Assembly: GCA_964345075.1 (NCBI GenBank)
Contig: CAYFPS010000002.1
Span: 186,001-250,000, forward strand
Origin: CAYFPS01 sp964345075
Lineage (GTDB): Bacteria > CAIWAD01
Reading direction: 5' to 3'
DNA length: 64,000 bases
Part shown: positions 8,613-16,388 of the stretch, piece after piece
How positions within the stretch are numbered: position 1 is the stretch's first letter
Layout: each line of letters begins with the position of its first letter
The notes under the pieces: generated by a model
Databases searched by the model: none
Seen by the model: the letters and a program-made list of their open reading frames with translations, nothing else
What the model was told of the DNA's origin: nothing
Position numbers and translations under genes: made by a program

Positions 8613-8938
8613 CAGGCCTCTCCGGACTTGTCCATGAAAACCTGATTGTGCGGATCAAGCGTCGGCATTCTGCCGCCAAGCCTCTTCAGGCGAATCTTGT
8701 GATACACGGAGAAGGCAAGTCCGCCACTGGCACCCGTACCAACCATCAAGACAAAGAGCGCGGCTATCGCCAGTAGTTTGCTCCTGGTGGGGTGCGATAA
8801 CACAACCAGCCAGGTGAAGCCGGCAAAACAGAGTGCCATGCAAAAGACGAAGAGTAGTAGCGCAATGACCAGCGCAAACCAGTCGCGCCTGCCATCAACA
8901 TGCAGTTCCAGTTCCCAGTCCTGCTTGAGTTCTCTCAT
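8612..8938 (-). CDS. Two-helix membrane protein, unknown function
   Basis: I do not recognise this 108-residue protein. It has a charged N-terminus (MRELKQDWELELHVDGRRDW), two clear membrane segments (about residues 22-45 and 54-76) and a basic C-terminal cytoplasmic tail (HKIRLKRLGGRMP). Its ATG overlaps the stop of the release-factor-like gene by four bases and its own stop overlaps the kinase gene by one base. That shows co-translation with both but does not reveal the role. A GAGAGGG ribosome-binding site precedes the start. Confidence 0.6.
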   Translation of the reverse strand: MRELKQDWELELHVDGRRDWFALVIALLLFVFCMALCFAGFTWLVVLSHPTRSKLLAIAALFVLMVGTGASGGLAFSVYHKIRLKRLGGRMPTLDPHNQVFMDKSGEA

Positions 8939-9282
8939 CCCTCTCTTCCCGGATTTCGGCGCATGCTCTTCAGCTCTGAGCGCTGGCGTTTTTCCTTGAG
9001 GATCTTCTCCTTGGTGCGCTTCGGGCGTGTACTACGAAGCCGTCGCGGCTTCTCCACATGATTGGCTGCTTCCAGGCGCGCCTCCAGCCGAACAAGCGCC
9101 AGTTCGAGATTGCGATGCTGGCTGCGTGTCTCATCACATGTAACACGTAGGCCACTCGGCAGGTGAACCAGTACAATCCGGCTCTCGGTCTTGTTGCGAT
9201 GCTGCCCGCCAGGGCCACTGCCTCTGGCGCGCTGCACTTCGCACTCGGCGAGCAGGATATCCAGTTGCTCAGCGCGGGGCAT
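8935..9282 (-). CDS. Peptide-chain release-factor-like protein (GGQ domain only)
   Basis: A 115-residue protein carrying only the class I release-factor catalytic domain. GSGPGGQHRNKTES (near residue 20) contains the GGQ that triggers peptidyl-tRNA hydrolysis, and it is followed by a basic, lysine/arginine-rich tail. Codon-recognition domains are absent, as in ArfB/YaeJ-type ribosome-rescue factors and in small release-factor-like proteins. An open frame extends to 9417, but the ATG at 9282 gives the family-like start (MPRAEQLDILLAECEVQRARG). It overlaps the protease stop by 14 bp, and the longer form would be antiphase to the protease C-terminus. The rescue role is inference from the domain. 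Confidence 0.78.
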   Translation of the reverse strand: MPRAEQLDILLAECEVQRARGSGPGGQHRNKTESRIVLVHLPSGLRVTCDETRSQHRNLELALVRLEARLEAANHVEKPRRLRSTRPKRTKEKILKEKRQRSELKSMRRNPGREG

Positions 9283-12200
9283 CAATCTGAATCTGCAGGA
9301 TGCGCACGGCTTCTTTGAGCTGCTGATCACGCCCTTCCAGCACTTCTGCCGGTGTATTGTCCACTTCGAAGTCGGGCTCCAGCTGCTGGTTTTCAAGGAA
9401 GTTCCCGTATTCATCAAGAATGCCTACCTCGGGAATGCCAAAGACCAGCTCGCCGTCCATCAGCCGCTCCCACCAGACAGCCGTGCCGGTGCCTGCCACG
9501 GGCATGCCGACCAGGCTGCCCACCTTGTTGTCCTTGTAGGAATAGGGAAAGAGGTGGGCGTCGGAATAATTGCTCTCGTTCATCAGAACAATCGACGGCC
9601 TGTTCCAGGTCTTGTAAGGCTCTTCGCCAATCACGCGATGGCCGGGCCGGACAACTGTCCGGTAAGTGCGACGCCCCTGAAGGAAAGTAACCAGATCATC
9701 GGTGAGCCACCCACCGCCGTTGTGACGCGTGTCAACCACCAGTCCCTCTTTGTCCGCATGCTTTCCAAGCGCTTCGTGATACACGACCCGAAAACTGCCA
9801 TCATCCATACTGCGCACGTGTACGTATCCCAGCCGCCCGTTCGAAAGACGCTCGACTTCGTCGGCATTGCGTCGCACCCAGCGCTGATAGAGCAGTTCAC
9901 GCAGCTTGCCAGCTGAAACCGGCTTCACCTTTTCAACGAACTTTCCAGGATCTTTTGTATCACCAAAGCTCACCGAAACGGGATCATTGGCCAGGCGATT
10001 AAGCAGCCGCCAGGGATTGATGCCGCTCAGGTCTTCACCGGCAATGGCGGAAAGGATCATGCCGGGCTTCATGCGGCTGTCGCTTCGATCGAAGGGCCCT
10101 TCTGCCAGCACCTCCTGAACACGCAGACCGGGGCCCGGCCATGCGGGGTCGAAAAGCAGTCCCAAGTCTGCCGTAGAGTCGTTTTCCTCACGCCAGGCAC
10201 CCACAAAGCAGCCCGTATGCGAGGCATTGAGTTCACCCAGCATCTCGCTCATGCATTCGGCGAAATCGCGCTTGTGATCGATATGGGGCAGAAAGGCCGC
10301 GTAGTCTGAGTGCAGCTGGTCCCACTGCGCATTGTGAAGATCAGGCAGATAGAACTCCTCCCGAACCTGTCGCCAGATATGCCGGAAGAAGTAGTCCCAC
10401 TCCAGGCCATCCTTCAGTGTAATCTCTGCCCGCCAGGGAATTGCCTGCTGCTCGCGCTCATTCAGCTTGAGCCAGTGCAGCTGACCATTGCCCTTGAGGA
10501 TAACCAGCTCATCTTCCCGGACTTGTGGCAGCAGGCTGGCATGGCCCTCTCCCAGCTCCATCAGGACTTCCTGCTCCTTCTCGCGCAAATCGTGTGATAC
10601 AAGTACCAGCCCCTGGTCGCTGTCAATCAGACTGTAAAGGCAATCACCTTTCAGGCTTGGCGTGAAATCACTGATGCTGCCAGATTCCTCTGTAATCCTG
10701 GCGCGGCGCCGCTCAATCTGATCCGGCTCAACCAGCAGTTCATCGGCCAGTTTACCTGTATCACGACCGCGCTTGAACCAGCCAAAGAAGCCCCTGGACT
10801 TGCGCTCTTCCTGCCGCTCATCATCTTCATCCACTTCCGGCTGAAGGGCCTTGAATTCTTCGGCACTAAGCTGATACTCCTCCCAGCTCTTCCGGTTTAG
10901 AAAGACCGCCGAAATATCTTCCTCGCTACCCCAGCTGGCATGGGTCCTGAGGCCGTAGCGATCACTGCGAAAGAAAATTGCGCTGCCATCAGTGGACCAG
11001 ACAGGCAGGTAATCACTGTATCCGCTTTCAGTCAGGTTGATGATCTCGCCACCCTCAGCGCTGACCAGCCCGATCTCGTCCATCCAGCGCGCCTTGGTCA
11101 GGAAGTGCAGACTGAACCACTTGCCATCGGGCGACCAGGCGTAGTGCTGATCACCGTCGCTGTAGGAATAATTCACGGTTTCGGGCACGACCACCCTTTG
11201 CTTGCGACTCTTCAGATCCATGACTCTGAGCTCGGTCCGATTGGCCAGAAAGGCCAGTTCCCTGCCATCCGGTGATACACGGGGCAGGAAAGTATCCTCA
11301 GGGCTGATCAGCACAGCTTCCTCGCTCAAGCGAGTGGCACAGTAAAAGTGGTGATCGCTCGAGTCGGGCATCACGCTACGATAAATATCCCAGCCATCCT
11401 GACGCTCGGAACTGTAGTAGAGCTCCCGGCCGTTGGGCGAGAAAGCCAGATTACGCTCCTGCTCGGGCGTGTTTGTCACGCGGCGCGTTGTCCCGTACTC
11501 TACTGAAGCAACAAAGACTTCACCTCGAACGATAAAGGCCACTTCCCGGCCATCAGGCGAGATGGCAGCCTCGCTGGCATCATCCCGCTTGATCAGTGTG
11601 CGCGAACCATCAGCCAGGCGCTCGGCATCAAGCTGAACATCCACCCGCTGCGGCTCTTGCCCGGGCATCAGGCGATAGAGTTCGCCTTTCCAGCTGTAAC
11701 ACAGCTCACCTTTTTGTGATACAGACAAGTGCCGAACGGGAAAGTCTTCGTGAAAACTCAATTGGACACTGCTTCCGTCCGCGGCGTGATACCAGATATT
11801 CAGGTTGCCCGATCGCTCGGAAAGCCAGTACCAGCCTTCGCCAAAGGGCTCCGGCACGGCCTCACGATTATCCTCCAGCGTGTTGGTCAGTTGTTCGTGG
11901 CTGCCGTCGGGATGCTTGATCCAGATTTCCCGCGCTGCTGAACTTTGCTGATGCTTGCGGAATTCGTCTTCAACGGCCTTGACACGCTCGTAGTAGATCG
12001 CCCCGTCAGCGGCGAGACTGACTTCATCCACCTGGGGCAGGGCTTCCCAGCGCGGGTTCTCATCGGGACCAGCCAGCGAATAGAGCTCGGCCGGAAAGCC
12101 GCCGGGAAAAAGTCGGGACTCAGCAGGGTCAGTTCGCCCGCTGGAAAAAAGCAGCCTGCCTTCCTGTGTCACGGCCCAGGGCAGGTCATGGGAACTGTGC

Positions 12201-12526
12201 CAGGTCCAGCGCTCGGGAGTGCCACCGGCCGGGCTGAGCACGAAGAGATCGAAATTGCCATGGCGGTCGCTGGCAAAGGCGATCCTGCCATCGGGAAACC
12301 AGACGGGCCGGGTGTCAAGCGCATCACTGCGGGTAAGCTGTCTGGCAGCCCCACCCGCCGCATCCACCAGCCAGAGCTCGCCCAGAGCGGAAAAGGCAAT
12401 CGTGTTACCATCAGGCGAAATGGCCGGATAGCGCAGCCAGCTGGCAGCCAGAGCCTGGTTTTGGAATGTTGCAGCCAGCAGTATCATCAGAATGAGGCCC
12501 TTAAGGCCCTTTATCACGATGCTCAT
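9269..12526 (-). CDS. Tricorn-protease-like S41 peptidase with beta-propeller N-terminus
   Basis: A 1085-residue exported protein. A signal peptide (about 1-27) is followed by TolB/PD40-type beta-propeller repeats (AISPDGNTIAFSALGELWLVD, VWFPDGRIAFASDRHGNFDLF, later AFSPNGRELYYSS and AWSPDGKWFSLHF). A PDZ-like region follows (GMILSAIAGEDLSGI), then the S41 catalytic domain with TRHNGGGWLTDDLV and MNESNYSDAHLFPY, the latter carrying the expected nucleophile serine, then GTGTAVWWERL. Tricorn homologues degrade oligopeptides, here probably in the periplasm. It is first in an operon with the release-factor-like protein, a membrane protein and a kinase. Six exact TGTAWCAC words (9776, 9956, 10594, 10757, 11272, 11695) plus 11716 fall within it, the largest number in any one gene. 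Confidence 0.88.
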   Translation of the reverse strand: MSIVIKGLKGLILMILLAATFQNQALAASWLRYPAISPDGNTIAFSALGELWLVDAAGGAARQLTRSDALDTRPVWFPDGRIAFASDRHGNFDLFVLSPAGGTPERWTWHSSHDLPWAVTQEGRLLFSSGRTDPAESRLFPGGFPAELYSLAGPDENPRWEALPQVDEVSLAADGAIYYERVKAVEDEFRKHQQSSAAREIWIKHPDGSHEQLTNTLEDNREAVPEPFGEGWYWLSERSGNLNIWYHAADGSSVQLSFHEDFPVRHLSVSQKGELCYSWKGELYRLMPGQEPQRVDVQLDAERLADGSRTLIKRDDASEAAISPDGREVAFIVRGEVFVASVEYGTTRRVTNTPEQERNLAFSPNGRELYYSSERQDGWDIYRSVMPDSSDHHFYCATRLSEEAVLISPEDTFLPRVSPDGRELAFLANRTELRVMDLKSRKQRVVVPETVNYSYSDGDQHYAWSPDGKWFSLHFLTKARWMDEIGLVSAEGGEIINLTESGYSDYLPVWSTDGSAIFFRSDRYGLRTHASWGSEEDISAVFLNRKSWEEYQLSAEEFKALQPEVDEDDERQEERKSRGFFGWFKRGRDTGKLADELLVEPDQIERRRARITEESGSISDFTPSLKGDCLYSLIDSDQGLVLVSHDLREKEQEVLMELGEGHASLLPQVREDELVILKGNGQLHWLKLNEREQQAIPWRAEITLKDGLEWDYFFRHIWRQVREEFYLPDLHNAQWDQLHSDYAAFLPHIDHKRDFAECMSEMLGELNASHTGCFVGAWREENDSTADLGLLFDPAWPGPGLRVQEVLAEGPFDRSDSRMKPGMILSAIAGEDLSGINPWRLLNRLANDPVSVSFGDTKDPGKFVEKVKPVSAGKLRELLYQRWVRRNADEVERLSNGRLGYVHVRSMDDGSFRVVYHEALGKHADKEGLVVDTRHNGGGWLTDDLVTFLQGRRTYRTVVRPGHRVIGEEPYKTWNRPSIVLMNESNYSDAHLFPYSYKDNKVGSLVGMPVAGTGTAVWWERLMDGELVFGIPEVGILDEYGNFLENQQLEPDFEVDNTPAEVLEGRDQQLKEAVRILQIQIDAPR

Positions 12527-12611
12527 ATGAATACCCCTGTCTTTGTGGAAAGCTGGAGAATCTTGAGGGGAAAAGACACATTGTCAATCTGCTGACAATT
12601 TGGGAATCGCG

Positions 12612-13016
12612 ATGAAGAAGTGGCGCAAGGTCCACATTTACAGCTTCGGATACTACAAACTGCTGAGCCTTTTCAGCAGTATGATCTTGCTGGTGATCGC
12701 CCTGACGGGCATTCTTTACAACCATCAGCATGATTTCGATTTCTTAAGGCACAGCAGAGTACCGACCTGGCTACTGCCTGATCATTATCAGGAGAGGCTG
12801 GACACGACGAGACGGGCTCAGGGAATGGAGGATCTCTTTCCTGAAGAGTCGAAAAGCGTGCCGCTGATGTGGCTGGTGATCGATCTGCACAATGGTGAAT
12901 TCTTCGGAGGGCTGCCAGGGAGGCTCTTCTACGATCTGATGGCGGGCGCGCTGGGAATTCTTTCCGTGACCGGCATCTACATGTACTTCAAAATCCGCAA
13001 GAAAGCGCGTTGGTAA
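12612..13016 (+). CDS. PepSY-associated-type membrane protein
   Basis: A 134-residue protein. MKKWRKVHIYSFGYYKLLSLF leads into a first membrane helix (to about residue 38) ending GILYNHQHDF. A periplasmic stretch of some 70 residues contains VPLMWLVIDLHNGEFFGGLPGR, and a second helix (ALGILSVTGIYMYFKI) ends in a basic tail. The RKVH...GI..Y pattern and closing helix are those of PepSY-associated TM proteins, often linked to iron, heme or redox systems. ATG 12612 was chosen over an in-frame TTG at 12600 because GGGAA lies at the right distance. It is followed 19 bp later by a small exported protein and probably forms an operon with it. Confidence 0.68.
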   Translation: MKKWRKVHIYSFGYYKLLSLFSSMILLVIALTGILYNHQHDFDFLRHSRVPTWLLPDHYQERLDTTRRAQGMEDLFPEESKSVPLMWLVIDLHNGEFFGGLPGRLFYDLMAGALGILSVTGIYMYFKIRKKARW

Positions 13017-13035
13017 CGCAAGAAAGGGGATAAAA

Positions 13036-13506
13036 ATGAAGACGATTCGCATCCTGATCGCTCTGCTCGTGCTGGGTCTGGCTTCCGGCCTGAAGGCTGA
13101 GGAAAAGGTCTATACGCTGGGCGAGCTGGCCAGCCATGTGGGCGATCTGGAAAAGAAGGAAGTCGTGCTCGAGGGTACGATCATCGGCACCTGCAAGAGC
13201 GGCTGCAAGCTCTGGGTGGCTGAAGGCGAATATCAGGATGGTGATCTTTTCAGCCTGGTTCGCGCCAAGGACGATGCCTTCAAGTTCGATGTCCGTTCAA
13301 CCGGCAAGAAGGCCGTGATGAAGGGCTATGTCGTTGCCCAGTACCTTGATTACTGTGCTGAGAGCGGCAAGGAGCAGGAAGGCAAGATGGATGAGTGCGA
13401 AACGCCCGTCGACGGCAAGAAGGCCGAAAAGGCTGCCGAGACGACCGAGGCAAAGAAGGAACTGAAGGACCTGACCTTCTTCGCCACCTCCATCGAGTAC
13501 AAGTAA
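13036..13506 (+). CDS. Small periplasmic protein, OB-fold/DUF4920-like
   Basis: A 156-residue exported protein with a signal peptide MKTIRILIALLVLGLASGLKA. The mature part starts VYTLGELASHVGDLEKKEVVLEGTIIGTCKSGCKLWVAEGE, a pattern resembling the DUF4920/NrfJ-type OB-fold proteins, which have a V.G.V...C...GCW core. Here two cysteines are spaced CKSGC. It ends in an alanine/lysine-rich stretch before LKDLTFFATSIEYK. A metal- or heme-related role would fit the PepSY-type neighbour, but this is inference. A clear terminator follows at 13543. Confidence 0.55.
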   Translation: MKTIRILIALLVLGLASGLKAEEKVYTLGELASHVGDLEKKEVVLEGTIIGTCKSGCKLWVAEGEYQDGDLFSLVRAKDDAFKFDVRSTGKKAVMKGYVVAQYLDYCAESGKEQEGKMDECETPVDGKKAEKAAETTEAKKELKDLTFFATSIEYK

Positions 13507-13542
13507 TCTGCTGGCACCCTCTGGGTGCAGGACTGAAATCGG

Positions 13543-13575
13543 AAGGCGAAGTGGTCAAGGCTGCTTCGCCTTTTT
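13543..13575 (+). terminator. Rho-independent terminator after the small periplasmic protein
   Basis: A 9-bp perfect stem, AAGGCGAAG pairing with CTTCGCCTT, with a 12-base loop and a run of T. A smaller hairpin (GCACCC-TCT-GGGTGC, 13514-13528) sits directly before it. It separates the PepSY pair from the acyl-CoA dehydrogenase gene. Confidence 0.75.
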
Positions 13576-13602
13576 CAACCCATAAATCTGAGAGATAGCA
13601 CC

Positions 13603-14754
13603 ATGTCCGAAGCTAGCGCCCTTACCATGCTGCGCGAAGAAGAACAGTTCTTCTTTGAAACTGTGCGGGATTTTGCCCGCGAACAGGTGACACCCCTGCG
13701 CGAGAAAATGGATCACGATGCAAAGATGGATTCTGCCCTGATGAAGAGCCTGTGGGAAATGGGCTTGATGGGTATCGAAATCCCGGAGGATCTGGGCGGC
13801 GCGGGCGGCAGCTTCTTCATGAGCTGTCTGGCAATCGAAGCCATTTCCATGGTTGACGCTTCCGTTGCCGTGGTTGTGGATGTGCAGAACACGCTGGTGA
13901 TCAACGCTCTGGTGCGCTGGGGCAGCGATCATATCAAGCAGACCTATCTGCCGAAGCTGGCCGAGGAATGGCTGGGTGCCTACGCACTTTCAGAAGCGGG
14001 CAGCGGCAGTGACGCTTTCGCGCTCAGCTGCAAGGCCGAAGACAAGGGCGATCACTACCTGCTTAATGGCCAGAAGCTGTGGATCACCAATGCCGGCGAA
14101 GCCAATCTTTTCCTGGTCTTTGCCAATGTGAATCCCGAAGCCGGGCACAAGGGTATCACGGCCTTCCTCGTCGAACGCGGCTACGAAGGCTTCAGCATCG
14201 GCAAGAAGGAAGACAAGCTGGGCATTCGCGCTTCTTCCACCTGCGAACTGGTGCTGAAGGATGTGAAGGTCCCCAAGGAAAATGTGCTGGGCGAAGTGGG
14301 CAAGGGCTACAAGGTTGCCATCGAGACCCTGAACGAAGGTCGCATCGGCATTGGCGCGCAGATGGTCGGACTGGCCCAGGGCTGTCTGGATTACACGCGC
14401 AATTACCTGAACGAACGCAAGCAGTTCGGCAAGCCGCTGGCCGCCTTCCAGGGTGTGCAGTTCCAGTTTGCCGAAGCCGCCATCCAGCTTGAAGCCGCGC
14501 GCCTCATGGTCTGGAATGCCGCCCGCCTGCGCGAAAATGGCAAGCCCTTTGTGCGCGAAGCCGCCATGGCCAAGTTCTTCTCCAGCCAGACGGCCCAGAT
14601 GGTAACGAGCCTCTGCGTCGACCTGCTGGGTGGTTACGGCTTTACCAAGGAATATCCGGTGGAGAAGTTCTACCGCGATGCCAAGATCGGGACCATCTAC
14701 GAAGGCACCAGCAACATGCAGCTGATGACCATCGCCAAGATCGAGCTCGGCTAA
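13603..14754 (+). CDS. Acyl-CoA dehydrogenase
   Basis: A 383-residue flavoprotein of the short/medium-chain acyl-CoA dehydrogenase family, which oxidises acyl-CoA to trans-2-enoyl-CoA and passes electrons to ETF. The N-terminal helical domain is followed by AYALSEAGSGSDAF (FAD/substrate loop), LWITNAGEANLFLVFANV, GIRASSTCELVLKDVKVP and the C-terminal helical domain with YLNERKQFGKPLAAFQGVQF. The catalytic base lies in YEGTSNMQ near residue 372. The chain-length preference cannot be read. No ETF or other beta-oxidation gene is nearby, and it is transcribed alone with its own terminator. It carries no TGTAWCAC word over 1.15 kb. Confidence 0.92.
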   Translation: MSEASALTMLREEEQFFFETVRDFAREQVTPLREKMDHDAKMDSALMKSLWEMGLMGIEIPEDLGGAGGSFFMSCLAIEAISMVDASVAVVVDVQNTLVINALVRWGSDHIKQTYLPKLAEEWLGAYALSEAGSGSDAFALSCKAEDKGDHYLLNGQKLWITNAGEANLFLVFANVNPEAGHKGITAFLVERGYEGFSIGKKEDKLGIRASSTCELVLKDVKVPKENVLGEVGKGYKVAIETLNEGRIGIGAQMVGLAQGCLDYTRNYLNERKQFGKPLAAFQGVQFQFAEAAIQLEAARLMVWNAARLRENGKPFVREAAMAKFFSSQTAQMVTSLCVDLLGGYGFTKEYPVEKFYRDAKIGTIYEGTSNMQLMTIAKIELG

Positions 14755-14778
14755 GCCTTATTAGCGGCAGGAAATTGG

Positions 14779-14811
14779 GGCGATCCGCTTTGTGTGGGTC
14801 GCCTTTTTTTG
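14779..14811 (+). terminator. Terminator after acyl-CoA dehydrogenase
   Basis: The stem GGCGATCC pairs with GGGTCGCC (one G-U pair), with a loop of nine bases and seven T residues after it. Confidence 0.8.
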
Positions 14812-14827
14812 TGGGCGTGCTCCCTGA

Positions 14828-15217
14828 CTACTGCCACAGGCGATTGACGGAGTATGCATCGAGCTTTGTATCACGGGAAAGGAGCGGCAGCTTTTCCCGT
14901 CTGGCTGTTGCCACCAGCAGCCTGTCGAAGGGATCCCGGTGATGAAGGGGCAGGCAGGCGGCATCGATCGCCAGATCCTGTGTGATCGGTATGGATAGCA
15001 CACCCGTCCGCGTCATCAATTCCGGAAGAAATCGCCCCGGGGCGGTGGGCAGACTGATCCTCTTCAGCTTCCACAACAGTGCTATCTCCCAGGCGCTGGC
15101 CGCAGAGAGAAAGAGCTGATTGCGCGAATCCTCCAGCAGTCCCCGCACACGCGAACTGAGTTCCTCCGGCCGGGCCACCATCCAGAGCAGGACATGAGTA
15201 TCCAGCAGCAGCTTCAT
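14828..15217 (-). CDS. vapC: PIN-domain toxin, VapC family
   Basis: A 129-residue PIN-domain ribonuclease. The acidic metal-binding set is visible: D6 in LLLDTHVLLW, E44 in SAASAWEIALLWKL, D95 and D98 in HHRDPFDRLLVA, and D116 in LLSRDTKLD. Such toxins cleave tRNA or rRNA when released from their antitoxin. It overlaps the antitoxin gene upstream by 4 bp (ATGA), the standard arrangement. A TGTATCAC word lies in its last codons (14867), so if the module is mobile it has been here long enough to acquire the genome's word. Confidence 0.86.
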   Translation of the reverse strand: MKLLLDTHVLLWMVARPEELSSRVRGLLEDSRNQLFLSAASAWEIALLWKLKRISLPTAPGRFLPELMTRTGVLSIPITQDLAIDAACLPLHHRDPFDRLLVATARREKLPLLSRDTKLDAYSVNRLWQ

Positions 15218-15456
15218 GATTCTTCCGGATCAAAGGAGTCGAGCTCTTCTGCGGGCAGCTCGTCCATCAAGTCGCCATAGATCTGGATCTTTTCGCGAAA
15301 GATTCCCAGTGGCCGCGCCGGAGGGATTTCCTCAACCGGAACCAGCTTCACCAATGCCTTACCGGACTTGGTGATGATAACCTCTTCTCCCGCCAGCACC
15401 ACTGGAATCAATCGCGAGAGATGCGTTTTGGCTTCGTGGATGCCAACTCTCATCAT
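15214..15456 (-). CDS. vapB: Antitoxin, Phd/YefM-type
   Basis: An 80-residue protein starting MMRVGIHEAKTHLSRLIPVVLAGEEVIITKSGKALVKLVPV, the standard Phd/YefM DNA-binding domain. It is followed by an acidic tail (DELPAEELDSFDPEES) likely to wrap the PIN toxin. The gene could start at either of the first two Met codons. It precedes vapC with a 4-bp overlap. The complex normally represses its own promoter; AT-rich DNA with a TTATATAA stretch lies just upstream (15491-15498). Confidence 0.82.
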   Translation of the reverse strand: MMRVGIHEAKTHLSRLIPVVLAGEEVIITKSGKALVKLVPVEEIPPARPLGIFREKIQIYGDLMDELPAEELDSFDPEES

Positions 15457-15643
15457 TCGACTCCTTATTAAACTTGGTCATGAACTTAGTTTATATAAGC
15501 ACGAATTCACAAGGATCGGTCAAGTCGAGTTCGTTTGCATCTTTGCTCCAGCTCCTCTATTTTAGCGGGTTCATTTTCACTTCGGATGGAACTCCCTCAC
15601 GCGAAGGTGAGGGCTCCGGTGAACAATCACTTTGGAGGAGCAT
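15457..15643. promoter_or_regulatory. Divergent vapB/rpsD control region
   Basis: This AT-rich segment serves vapB to the left and rpsD to the right. A possible rpsD promoter is TTTG (15534-15537) with TATTTTAG at 15558-15565, close to the Bacteroidetes TTTG/TAnnTTTG pattern. A 7-bp hairpin, CCCTCAC and GTGAGGG around GCGAAG, lies at 15594-15613, between promoter and ribosome-binding site (GGAGGA, about 15634). The hairpin is clear; the promoter call is weak. Confidence 0.4.
15594..15613 (+). promoter_or_regulatory. Hairpin in the rpsD leader
   Basis: A perfect 7-bp stem with a 6-base loop, about 20 bases before the Shine-Dalgarno of rpsD. S4 is known to regulate its own mRNA in other bacteria by binding the leader, so this could be an autoregulatory element, although known S4 sites are larger pseudoknots. 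Confidence 0.4.
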
Positions 15644-16261
15644 ATGTCTCGTTACCGTGGTCCGAAGGATCGTTTGTCTCGCCGCTTCGGGATCAACCTG
15701 TTCGGCGCCAAGCGCAATCCTCTGGACAAGAAGAATGCACCCCCCGGGCAGCATGGTCGTGGTCGTCGTGCCAAGAAGAGTGAATACGCGATTCATCTCG
15801 ACGAAAAGCAGAAGTTCCGTGCCTATTACGGAATGATCTCCGAGAAGCAGTTCCGCAAGACCTTCGAGACGGCGCGCCGTATGCGCGGCGTCACGGGTGA
15901 AGTCTTCGTCGGCCTGCTAGAGTGCCGTCTGGACTGCATGGTTCAGCGCATGAACTTCGCGCCCAACATCTGGGCCGCCCGTCAGGTTGTGAACCACGGT
16001 CACATCATGGTCAACGGCAAGCGCTGCGACATTCCCAGCGCCCGCGTGAAGCCCGGTGATGTGGTCAGCGTTCGCGAGAAGAGCCGCAAGATCCCGATGG
16101 TCTTCCACCAGTTCCTGGGCAGCAAGATCACGCCGCCTTCCTATGTCGAGCTGGATGCGGACACCTTCTCCGGCAAGCTCCTGCACTTCCCCGAAAAGCA
16201 CGAAGTGCCTTTCCCGGGCGAGTTCAACGAGCAGCTGGTTGTGGAGTACTACAGCCGCTAA
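15644..16261 (+). CDS. rpsD: 30S ribosomal protein S4
   Basis: A 205-residue S4 starting MSRYRGPKDRLSRRFGINLFG, with the S4 RNA-binding domain at about 95-160 (CRLDCMVQRMNFAPNIWAARQVVNHGHIMVNGKRCDIPS). S4 nucleates 30S assembly on 16S rRNA. An open frame extends to an in-frame TTG at 15632, but that stretch is the Shine-Dalgarno GGAGGA, so ATG 15644 is the start. The gene stands alone with its own leader hairpin and strong terminator, not in the rpsM-rpsK-rpsD-rpoA cluster that is usual in Gram-negative and FCB bacteria. The N-terminal cysteines of zinc-type S4 are absent. No TGTAWCAC word is present. Confidence 0.97.
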   Translation: MSRYRGPKDRLSRRFGINLFGAKRNPLDKKNAPPGQHGRGRRAKKSEYAIHLDEKQKFRAYYGMISEKQFRKTFETARRMRGVTGEVFVGLLECRLDCMVQRMNFAPNIWAARQVVNHGHIMVNGKRCDIPSARVKPGDVVSVREKSRKIPMVFHQFLGSKITPPSYVELDADTFSGKLLHFPEKHEVPFPGEFNEQLVVEYYSR

Positions 16262-16282
16262 GCCCTGACTCTGTTCGAAATG

Positions 16283-16312
16283 AAAGACCCCGCAAATGCG
16301 GGGTCTTTTTTG
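16283..16312 (+). terminator. Rho-independent terminator after rpsD
   Basis: The stem AAAGACCCCGC with GCGGGGTCTTT around AAAT, followed by a T run. It is perfect and strong. Confidence 0.93.
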
Positions 16313-16346
16313 TTTGTATCAGGGCTGCTGGACGATTAGGCAACTC

Positions 16347-16388
16347 GCAGTCGGGAACTCACTCGGGAACCCCCTTTGCCTAAATGTC
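16347..16388 (+). repeat. Dispersed ~43-bp repeat, copy A (divergent)
   Basis: GCAGTCGGGAACTC followed by a second TCGGGAAC half and ending AAATGTC. It matches copies at 63085 and 63153, with the middle (CCCCTTTGCCT) diverged. Its right end overlaps the last codons of citF, whose stop is at 16380-16382. Confidence 0.7.
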
